DNA of 64,000 bases. It comes from Chachezhania antarctica (lineage in GTDB: Bacteria; Pseudomonadota; Alphaproteobacteria; Rhodobacterales; Rhodobacteraceae). The translations under genes and the position numbers were made by a program. The notes beneath the pieces are model-generated. The model was not told the origin of the DNA. It did not search any database and saw nothing but the letters and a program-made list of their open reading frames with translations. Where the stretch lies: assembly GCF_003646465.1 (NCBI RefSeq), contig NZ_QZEX01000006.1:167624-231623 (forward strand). Reading direction: 5' to 3'. This document shows positions 44,587 through 51,533 of the stretch, in pieces (positions within the stretch are counted from its first letter, which is position 1; each line of letters opens with the position of its first letter).

Positions 44587-45766
44587 ATTCGACGTCATCA
44601 TTATCGGCGCCGGACCCGCCGGCCTGTCCGCGGCGACGGAACTGAAACGGCTGGGCGTGGCCCGCGTGCTGGTGCTGGAGCGTGAACGCGACGCCGGGGG
44701 CATCCCGCGCCATTGTCTGCATTCCCCCTACGGCATGCGCGAATGGCACCGGGTGATGTTCGGCCCGGCCTATGCGCGCCGACTGGTGGACGAGGCGCGC
44801 GAAGCCGGCGCCGAGATCCGCTGCCAGACCACCGTCACGGCCCTGCGGCCGGGGGGGGAGGTCGAAGTCTCCTCTCCCGACGGCGTTCACATCCTGACCG
44901 GCCGTGCCGTCCTTCTGGCCACCGGCGCGCGCGAAACGCCCCGCGCCGCGCGGCTGGTCGGCGGCACCAAGCCCGGCGGCGTGATGAACACCGCAACGCT
45001 GCAGGGCTTCGCCACGTTCTCGGGTGGTCTGCCATTCAAGCGCCCGGTGATCGTGGGAACGGAGCTTGTTTCCTTCTCGGCGCTCGTCACCTGCCTGACC
45101 CACGGCGCGCGCCCCTCAGCGATGATCGAAAGCGGTGCGCGGCCCACCGCCCGCGCCGTGATGGCCCTGGCGCCGCGGCTTATGGGCGTTCCTTTGCGCT
45201 TCGGAACGACGATCACCGCGATCCACGGGCGAACGAGGGTGGAGGCCGTGACCCTCGACACGCCCGAAGGCGCGCAGGACATCCAATGCGACGGCGTCGT
45301 CTTCACCGGCGGGTTCCGCCCGGAAAACGCGCTGCTCCGAAACAGTCCGCTGGCCGTCGATGCTGGCAGCCTTGGCCCCCGGATCGACCAGTACGGGCGC
45401 CTGTCCGATCCCGCCTATTTCGCCGCCGGCAACGTACTGCACGCTATCGAGACGGCGGGCTGGTGCTGGAACGAAGGCCGCCGCGTGGCCCGCACCATCG
45501 ACGCCGCCCTGCGCGGCGCGCTTCCGCCATTGGGAAGCACGCTCATCACGGCCAAGGCCGATACGGACGCCATAAAGTTCGCCCTGCCGCAGGTTCTGAG
45601 CGCATCGGATCCCTCTGTCGCGCCTGCCTTCGACCGGATGCAGCTACGCCTGTCCCGGGCCTATCGGGGTGACATTGTCATGGGCAGCACGACCCATCGC
45701 GTGGAGTCCCGCCCCGAACGGCGCATCCTGCTGCCCCTGCCGCGCGTGACGGAGCCCGGGCCATGA
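44579..45766 (+). CDS. FAD/NAD(P)-binding oxidoreductase, partner of the GlpA-like protein
   Basis: A 395-residue protein with FAD motif IIIGAGPAGLSAATELKRLG, an internal ATGARETPRAARLVGGTKPG segment, and a late FAD block YFAAGNVLHAIETAGWCWNE. Proteins of this kind follow GlpA-like flavoproteins in glycerol gene clusters such as the Thermotoga maritima TM1432-TM1433 pair, probably as an electron-transfer or NAD-linked subunit. It overlaps both neighbours (8 bases upstream, 4 downstream), which argues for a stoichiometric complex. Opine-oxidase and HcnB-type subunits are distant alternatives. Confidence 0.78.
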   Translation: MTEFDVIIIGAGPAGLSAATELKRLGVARVLVLERERDAGGIPRHCLHSPYGMREWHRVMFGPAYARRLVDEAREAGAEIRCQTTVTALRPGGEVEVSSPDGVHILTGRAVLLATGARETPRAARLVGGTKPGGVMNTATLQGFATFSGGLPFKRPVIVGTELVSFSALVTCLTHGARPSAMIESGARPTARAVMALAPRLMGVPLRFGTTITAIHGRTRVEAVTLDTPEGAQDIQCDGVVFTGGFRPENALLRNSPLAVDAGSLGPRIDQYGRLSDPAYFAAGNVLHAIETAGWCWNEGRRVARTIDAALRGALPPLGSTLITAKADTDAIKFALPQVLSASDPSVAPAFDRMQLRLSRAYRGDIVMGSTTHRVESRPERRILLPLPRVTEPGP

Positions 45767-47178
45767 CGATCCTTTCCATCGATCAGAGCACGAGCGCGAC
45801 GACGGCGTTCCTGTTCGCGGAGGACGCGGCCCCAAGGGAGATCTTCCGCCGCCCACACCGCCAAATCTATCCGCGTGAAGGCTGGGTGGAGCATGACCCG
45901 GTCGAGATCCTGTCGAACATCCGCGCTGCCATCGCGGCCGGAAAGGCGGCGGGCGCCATGGCAATCGGCCTCGCCAACCAGGGCGAAAGCTGCCTTGCGT
46001 GGGACAAGCAGACGAAACAGCCGCTGACCCCGGTCATGGTCTGGCAGGATGCTCGGACGGCCCAGGTGTGTCGTGACCTTGAAGCGGCAGGACATGGCCC
46101 TCTGGTGATGGACCGCAGCCGCCTGCCGCTGTCGCCCTACTTCTCGGCCGCGAAGCTGGCGTGGTGCTTTCGGAACGTCCCCGACGCTGCCGCGCTTCTG
46201 GCCGCCGGTCGCCTGCGCCTTGGCACGACCGACGCCTATTTCCGCGACGCGCTGACAGGCCGGGGGGAGACGGATGTCGCCACCGCCTCGCGCACCTCGC
46301 TGATGAACCTTCAGACCTGCGACTGGGACGCGGATCTGTGCGGCCTCTTCGGTGTCCCGATGCAGGCGCTGCCGCCCATCGGCGATTGCAATGGCAACCT
46401 TGGGCACGTGGACGGCCTGACACTGGCCGGCAGCATCGTCGATCAGCAGGCCGCCCTGTACGGGCACGGGGTGCGCGACACGGGTGGCACCAAGATCACC
46501 GTGGGCACGGGCGCCTTCGCGTTGACGCTGGCCGGGAACCATGTGCCCGCGGCCGGCACCGCGACCGTGCCCTCGGTCGCGTGGCGCCGGCAGGGAGAGC
46601 CCGTGCAATACGCCATCGAAGGCGGGGTCTTCACCGCGTCCTCGGCGCTGAACTGGGCGAAGGATCTGAACCTGATTGGGGATTTCGCTGAAATCGAGAC
46701 CTTCGCCGATCCGCCGATGATCGACCGTGGCCTTGTCTTCGTGCCTGCGCTGTCTGGCCTTGGCTGCCCGCACTGGAACGACCGCGCGCGGGGCGGCTGG
46801 CTGGGCCTTGGCCTGTCGCACACCCGCACGGACCTGGCGCAGGCGGTGTGCGAAGGCGTGGCCCTGCGCATCGCCGAAGTCGTGACCGAGATCGAGCGGA
46901 ACTGCCCTGTCGCCGTTCCCGTCAGCATCGACGGGGGCATGACCGGCAGCGAAGGGTTCTGCCAGTTCCTGGCGGATGTGCTGAGAAAGCCGCTGCGTGC
47001 TGCGGCGTTCGGGGAACAGACGAGCCTTGGCGTGGCCCTTCTCGCCGCGGAGGCTGTCGGGACCCGATTGTCCTGGATGACAGAATGCACGGACATCGCA
47101 CCGGCCCGGGACCTGTCTTCTTACCGCAAGAGGTTCGGCGCCGCCGTGGCGCTTGTGGAAGAATGGTCCCAAAGCTGA
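45763..47178 (+). CDS. FGGY family kinase, glycerol-kinase-like
   Basis: A 471-residue sugar/polyol kinase close to GlpK: SIDQSTSATTAFLF, GWVEHDPVEIL, DVATASRTSLMNLQTCDWD, DQQAALYGHG, GTKITVGTGAF and SIDGGMTGSEGFCQF. Compared from memory with the E. coli GlpK glycerol site, Glu75, Tyr126 and Asp227-Gln228 match. The Arg of NQRET is Gly74 (NQGES). GlpK is usually about 500 residues, so this one is shorter. It may phosphorylate glycerol or another polyol. Its start overlaps the oxidoreductase stop. Confidence 0.8.
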   Translation: MTILSIDQSTSATTAFLFAEDAAPREIFRRPHRQIYPREGWVEHDPVEILSNIRAAIAAGKAAGAMAIGLANQGESCLAWDKQTKQPLTPVMVWQDARTAQVCRDLEAAGHGPLVMDRSRLPLSPYFSAAKLAWCFRNVPDAAALLAAGRLRLGTTDAYFRDALTGRGETDVATASRTSLMNLQTCDWDADLCGLFGVPMQALPPIGDCNGNLGHVDGLTLAGSIVDQQAALYGHGVRDTGGTKITVGTGAFALTLAGNHVPAAGTATVPSVAWRRQGEPVQYAIEGGVFTASSALNWAKDLNLIGDFAEIETFADPPMIDRGLVFVPALSGLGCPHWNDRARGGWLGLGLSHTRTDLAQAVCEGVALRIAEVVTEIERNCPVAVPVSIDGGMTGSEGFCQFLADVLRKPLRAAAFGEQTSLGVALLAAEAVGTRLSWMTECTDIAPARDLSSYRKRFGAAVALVEEWSQS

Positions 47179-47199
47179 CGGCCCGGGGTGGCGGTCCGG

Positions 47200-47790
47200 T
47201 TAACCCCCCAGCCACGACGCAAGCGAAACGATCAGGCCGATCGCGGCCAGAGCGTAGGCGGCCAGCATCAACGCGCCATCCCGCACTGTCAGGGCCAGCC
47301 CGATCAGCGCGATGGCGGCCATGGGGGCGGTGCTGGCAAACGGGATCAGCTCCAGCGGCGGCACCGTCGTGCACAGAAGGATGACGATCACCGCGCCGAT
47401 CCGCTTGGCGCCGTGGGACGCGAAGCGGGGCAGGCGTTCGTGAAACCACTTGTCGAGCCAGTCGGCCACGGGCCGCATCTTGTCGGTGGTCTTGCGAAGC
47501 TTGTCGCCCGGGATGGTCTGCCGTTCCAGGACGTCCGGCAGCCAGATATGCTTGCGGCCGATGGCGATCTGGGCGGCAAATAGCACGATGATCGCGGCCA
47601 GAAGCGTGGGCATGCCCGGGATGCCGCCTATGGGCGAGATCTCGATCAGCGCGGGCACCGTCAGGAACGGGCCGATGCCGCGGTGGCCAAGGTTTTCGGC
47701 GATGGTGCCCACGCGGACTTCGCCCCTGGCGCTTGCGGCGTCGCCGAGGTCGTCGAAGATCTTGTTCACCTGATTGTCGGTATCTGCCAT
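47200..47790 (-). CDS. exoD: ExoD family exopolysaccharide-related membrane protein
   Basis: A 196-residue protein. A cytoplasmic N-terminal part ends in the LTVPALIEISPIGGIPGMPT stretch typical of ExoD, then FAAQIAIGRKHIWLPDVLER, and three or four membrane helices fill the C-terminal half. ExoD was first linked to succinoglycan production and alkaline tolerance in Rhizobium meliloti; the biochemical role is unknown. The start MADTDNQ follows a GGACAGAGCGC region with no strong site. It is convergent with the kinase gene. Confidence 0.88.
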   Translation of the reverse strand: MADTDNQVNKIFDDLGDAASARGEVRVGTIAENLGHRGIGPFLTVPALIEISPIGGIPGMPTLLAAIIVLFAAQIAIGRKHIWLPDVLERQTIPGDKLRKTTDKMRPVADWLDKWFHERLPRFASHGAKRIGAVIVILLCTTVPPLELIPFASTAPMAAIALIGLALTVRDGALMLAAYALAAIGLIVSLASWLGG

Positions 47791-48030
47791 GCGCTCTGTC
47801 CTGTCCTGTCCGATCGTGATGTGCCGTGCATCGGTGGAAAGGGCTGGGACAGGCAATTGTTCCGCAATCGCCGGAAAGCGGGCAGCGTCCTTGGCCGGGA
47901 GGCCGATGTCGCCCGGCCGGTCGTTGCCGCCTCTTCCGCCGCATCGCGGCATGGCGGGGCGGGGGACGGGCTTGCGAGCGGTCGCCGGACGTGTCAGCGT
48001 CTGTGACGCAACAGGAGAGCAGGGACAGTC

Positions 48031-48741
48031 ATGGTGCCGCGCCAGCCCCCAAAAAGCCGGTCTGAACTGATCTGCGTGGCCCTGCGGTCGGCCATTCTGG
48101 AACGCGCGCTGCAGCCTGGCATGAAGCTGCCCGAGGATTCGCTGGGCGAACGGTTCGGCACCAGCCGGACCATCGTGCGGCAGGCGCTGGAGCGCCTTGC
48201 GGCCGAAGGGCTGGTGGAGCTGCGCCACAACCGCGGCGCCGCCGTTGCCATGCCCAGCCTCGAAGAAGCGCAGGACCTGTTCGAACTGCGCGCCCAGATC
48301 GAGGACCTTGTGATCATGCGTCTTGCCGCCGGGCTGACCGCGGAACAGGAAGCGGCACTTGAAGCCCACATCGCGCGCGAGGAAGAAGCGCAGTCGGGGC
48401 CGGAGCCGATCTCGATCCGGCTGGCGACGGAGTTTCACATCCTCATGGCGGACCTCACCGGCAGCCCGGTTCTGGCGCGCTATGTGAACGAGGTCGCCTA
48501 TCGCTGCGGGCTGACCCTGTCCCAATTCGCGCGGCCCCATTCAACCGTCTGCGGGATACAGGAGCACCGCGACATCCTGGCCGCGCTGAAATCCGGCGAC
48601 GTGGTCCGCGCGCAGGACATCGCCCGCACGCATCTTGAGGCCGTCTCGGCCCGTGCCCAGTTCAAGGGGGCCGAGATCAACGGGTATTCCTACCTCGATG
48701 CGCTGGAACCCTATGCCAGCGGCGTGCGCAACAGCGGCTGA
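48031..48741 (+). CDS. GntR family regulator, FCD (FadR C-terminal) subfamily
   Basis: A 236-residue regulator. The winged HTH covers residues 8-75 (LRSAILERALQPGMKLPEDS, FGTSRTIVRQALERLAAEGL). The FCD effector domain has the usual metal or ligand His in ATEFHILMADLTG and QEHRDILAALKSGD, and a third in THLEA. FCD regulators respond to small carboxylic or heterocyclic ligands. It precedes an ABC importer and amidohydrolase that it may control. Its stop is only two bases from the end of the convergent NTF2-like gene. Confidence 0.9.
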   Translation: MVPRQPPKSRSELICVALRSAILERALQPGMKLPEDSLGERFGTSRTIVRQALERLAAEGLVELRHNRGAAVAMPSLEEAQDLFELRAQIEDLVIMRLAAGLTAEQEAALEAHIAREEEAQSGPEPISIRLATEFHILMADLTGSPVLARYVNEVAYRCGLTLSQFARPHSTVCGIQEHRDILAALKSGDVVRAQDIARTHLEAVSARAQFKGAEINGYSYLDALEPYASGVRNSG

Positions 48742-48743
48742 GC

Positions 48744-49166
48744 TTACGCCTCGATCCCCCGTGCTGTCAGGATGCGTTCGGCGCTGTCGTTCCAGACGTC
48801 CATCTTCACGATCTTGCCGTCTTCGACGACGAAGCGGTCGACATAACGGTTGCCTTCGAAGGGCGTGCCATCGGGCCATTCGCCGTACAGGTAGCCCGTG
48901 GAATAGACGACCGTCCCTTCGGCCCCCTGCGCCACGTCGAACTGGCGCATGTCCTTCTTCACCCAGGCATAGCGGCCCGCGTTGAAGCCAGACGGCCCCG
49001 ACGGGTGGTGATAGACGCGGCCGCCGGTGAAGGTGATCGTCACTTCGTCGGCCATGTAGGTCGCCGCGCGCTCCGGGTCGGGGACCATCGACGTTTCAAG
49101 GTAATCGCGGACGATGCGCGCCTCTTCGGGCAGGGTGTCGTCGTCGGGAGCTGGTGTCTGCTTCAT
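48744..49166 (-). CDS. NTF2-like/SnoaL-type protein
   Basis: A 140-residue cone-fold protein with the SnoaL-like pattern: a helical start (EEARIVRDYLETSMVPDPER), ITFTGGRVYHHPSGPSGFNA, and a C-terminal strand block FEGNRYVDRFVVEDGKIVKM. Members act as small-molecule isomerases or hydratases, or only bind ligands. GGAAGGA is seven bases from ATG 49166. It is divergent from the ABC binding protein and shares its control region, so it is probably part of the same catabolic unit. Confidence 0.82.
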   Translation of the reverse strand: MKQTPAPDDDTLPEEARIVRDYLETSMVPDPERAATYMADEVTITFTGGRVYHHPSGPSGFNAGRYAWVKKDMRQFDVAQGAEGTVVYSTGYLYGEWPDGTPFEGNRYVDRFVVEDGKIVKMDVWNDSAERILTARGIEA

Positions 49167-49226
49167 CGTCAATCCTTCCATCACGGGATGATTCGATCCT
49201 GCCACCCCCTGCGGACCGGTCCTATA

Positions 49227-49260
49227 TGCATGCGATAATTTCATACAAGTTTTGCATGCA
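49227..49260. promoter_or_regulatory. Candidate GntR operator
   Basis: TGCATGC (49227-49233) and GCATGCA (49254-49260) form an inverted pair of palindromic hexamers, 26 bases centre to centre, flanking ATTTCATACAAGTTTT. It lies between the divergent NTF2-like and binding-protein genes. Confidence 0.45.
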
Positions 49261-49395
49261 ATCCGCTCAAACTCTGTGCATCGGACGTGCGATTGCGGCG
49301 GTTCTCTCGTTTTGTGGCCAGCCCGTGTTTGACAGCCGGACCCGCGCCGGTGGCGATGAAGGCACGTAACCGCCTTCACACCGGAGACACCGACC

Positions 49396-50568
49396 ATGCA
49401 CGTCCGACGTCCACTATCCCGCCGCACGATCCTGGCCGCCGCCGCCGCACTTGGCTTGGCCTCTGCCGTTCCGGCCACCGCGCAGGAAGATCCGATCAAG
49501 ATCGGCCTCGTCGCCGCACTCAGCGGCCAATCCGCCAAATCGGGGGAAGCGATCACCCGCGGCATCACGCTGGCGCTGGACAAGATCAACGGCGACGGCG
49601 GCGTGCTGGGCCGCCCGCTGGAGCTGATCAGCCGCGATGACGAAAGCAATCCGGGCAAGGGCCTGGTGGCCGCCCGCGAACTGGTCCAGCGCGAGGACGT
49701 CGCGGCGCTGATCGGCGGGCTGGATACGCCGGTATCGCTGGCCATCGTGCCGTTCGCGAACCAGTCCAAGGTGCCCTTTGTCGGCCCGTGGGCGGCCGGT
49801 ACGCCTATCACCAAGAACGGCGCTGAAGAAAACTATGTCTTCCGCGTGTCCGCCGTGGATGAAATCGTGGACGAGGCGATCACCGAATACCTGGTGACGA
49901 AATACGGCGCCAAGAAGCCGGGGATGATCCTGATCAACAACCCCTGGGGTGAATCGAACGAAAAAGGTCTGACGAAAGCTCTGGACGCGCGCGGCATGGA
50001 GCACGCAGGCATCGAGAAGTTCGAAAGCAACGATGTCGACGTGACGCCGCAGCTGACCCGCCTGAAGGAAAACGGCGCCGATGGCCTGTTCATGGTGGCC
50101 AATGTGGCGCCTTCTGCGCAGGTGGTGAAATCGCTCGACAAGATGGGATGGGACGTGCCGATCGCGTCGCATTGGGGTCCCGCGGGCGGCCGCTTTACCG
50201 AACTGGCGGGCGACAGCGGCGAGAAGGTCCACTTCATCCAGACCTTCCTCTTCACCGATCCCTCGCACCCCCTGTTCGTGAAACTGCAGGAGAAGTTCCC
50301 CGAAATCGAGACGCTGGCCGACGTGACCCCCGCGACCGGCATCGCCAACGCCTATGACGCGACCCTGCTTCTGGCCGCGGCGATCGAGCTTGCAGGCTCC
50401 ACCGACGGCCCGGCGATCCGTGATGCGATGTACAAGATCGAAGGCGTCGAAGGCGTGATCAAGACCTATGACACGCCGTTCTCGCCCGACAATCAGGATG
50501 CACTTGGCCCCGACGATTACGTCCTGTCGCAGTTCGTCGACGGACAGATCATCCCGCTGAAGGACTGA
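49396..50568 (+). CDS. ABC transporter substrate-binding protein (branched-chain amino acid/urea type)
   Basis: A 390-residue periplasmic-binding protein of type I fold (Peripla_BP_6). A twin-Arg-containing signal peptide (LSRRTILAAAAALGLASAVP) ends near residue 28. The mature start IKIGLVAALSGQSAKSGEAI, then GITLALDKINGDGGVLGRPL, is typical of LivJ-like proteins. The cargo may be an amide or N-heterocycle rather than an amino acid, given the cytosine-deaminase-like enzyme downstream. It heads the operon with livH- and livMGF-like genes, separated from them by a hairpin. Confidence 0.9.
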   Translation: MHVRRPLSRRTILAAAAALGLASAVPATAQEDPIKIGLVAALSGQSAKSGEAITRGITLALDKINGDGGVLGRPLELISRDDESNPGKGLVAARELVQREDVAALIGGLDTPVSLAIVPFANQSKVPFVGPWAAGTPITKNGAEENYVFRVSAVDEIVDEAITEYLVTKYGAKKPGMILINNPWGESNEKGLTKALDARGMEHAGIEKFESNDVDVTPQLTRLKENGADGLFMVANVAPSAQVVKSLDKMGWDVPIASHWGPAGGRFTELAGDSGEKVHFIQTFLFTDPSHPLFVKLQEKFPEIETLADVTPATGIANAYDATLLLAAAIELAGSTDGPAIRDAMYKIEGVEGVIKTYDTPFSPDNQDALGPDDYVLSQFVDGQIIPLKD

Positions 50569-50586
50569 CGTCCGACCATGAAGACG

Positions 50587-50616
50587 GGGTTCCGGGCATC
50601 GTCCCGGGACCCTTTT
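50587..50616 (+). terminator. Attenuator-like hairpin after the binding-protein gene
   Basis: GGGTTCCGGG, CATCGT, CCCGGGACCC, then TTTT. One T-G pair in the stem. It would lower permease transcription relative to the binding protein. Confidence 0.7.
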
Positions 50617-50653
50617 CCGCCGCTCGATGCGGCCCAGGTCCCCGGAGCAGGAC

Positions 50654-51529
50654 ATGACCCTTTTGACCACGGCCCTTGTGACCGGGCTTGGCCTTGGCGC
50701 GATGTACGGGCTGATCGCGCTTGGCTTCCAGATCACCTATTCGGTCTGTTCCCGGGTGAATTTCGCCCAAGGTTCCATGGTGATGCTGGGGGCCGTTCTG
50801 GGCTACGTCCTGACCCAGCGCGCCGGTCTGCCGGTGATCGTGGCCTACCCGCTGACGCTGGTGGGCTGCGGGCTGATGGGGCTTCTGGTGGAATACCTGT
50901 TGATCCGCCCCTTCGCGATCCGTGGCTCGGACGCGTGGCTGATGGCGACCGTCGCGGGCGGTATCCTGCTGGACAATGCGGTGCTGTTCACCTTCGGGAA
51001 CGAACCGCGCAGCCTGCCGTCGCCGCTGGTGGGGACGACATGGCAGATCTTCGGCACCGGCGTCTATCCGCAGCAGATCCTGATCCCGGTCGTGGCCGTG
51101 GGGCTGGCGCTTGCCCTTCAGATCCTGTTCCGCCGGACCCGACAGGGCCGGGCGCTTCTGGCGGTGATGCAGAACCCGGAAGCCGCGCGCCTGATGGGGA
51201 TCAACACGACCGCAATGATCTCCGGCTCCTTCGCCTTGTCGGCAATGCTGGCCGGTGTGGCGGGGCTGCTGATCGCGCCGCTCCTCTCCGTGCATTCCGA
51301 TATGGGCACGCTTTTCGGGATCAAGGCCTTTGCCGTCGCGATCCTCGGCGGCATGACCTCGGCCTCTGGCGTGATGCTGGCCGGGTTCCTTTACGGTCTG
51401 GTCGAGGCGCTGGTGACCACATACCTCGGGTCCTCCTACACCTATATCGTCGTCTTCGGGCTGCTGATCGCGGTACTGGCGGTCAAGCCCAACGGCCTGT
51501 TCGGCACCGCCGCGCTGAGAAAGGTCTGA
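50654..51529 (+). CDS. Branched-chain-type ABC permease (LivH-like)
   Basis: A 291-residue permease with about eight helices. LivH-like segments are LGLGAMYGLIALGFQITYSV, VNFAQGSMVMLGAVLGY, NPEAARLMGINTTAMISGSF (the cytoplasmic coupling loop) and LFGIKAFAVAILGGM. The start MTLLTT follows GGAGCAGG; an upstream in-frame ATG at 50627 lies just after the hairpin. Four bases separate it from the fused LivMGF gene. Confidence 0.9.
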   Translation: MTLLTTALVTGLGLGAMYGLIALGFQITYSVCSRVNFAQGSMVMLGAVLGYVLTQRAGLPVIVAYPLTLVGCGLMGLLVEYLLIRPFAIRGSDAWLMATVAGGILLDNAVLFTFGNEPRSLPSPLVGTTWQIFGTGVYPQQILIPVVAVGLALALQILFRRTRQGRALLAVMQNPEAARLMGINTTAMISGSFALSAMLAGVAGLLIAPLLSVHSDMGTLFGIKAFAVAILGGMTSASGVMLAGFLYGLVEALVTTYLGSSYTYIVVFGLLIAVLAVKPNGLFGTAALRKV

Positions 51530-51533
51530 TCCG

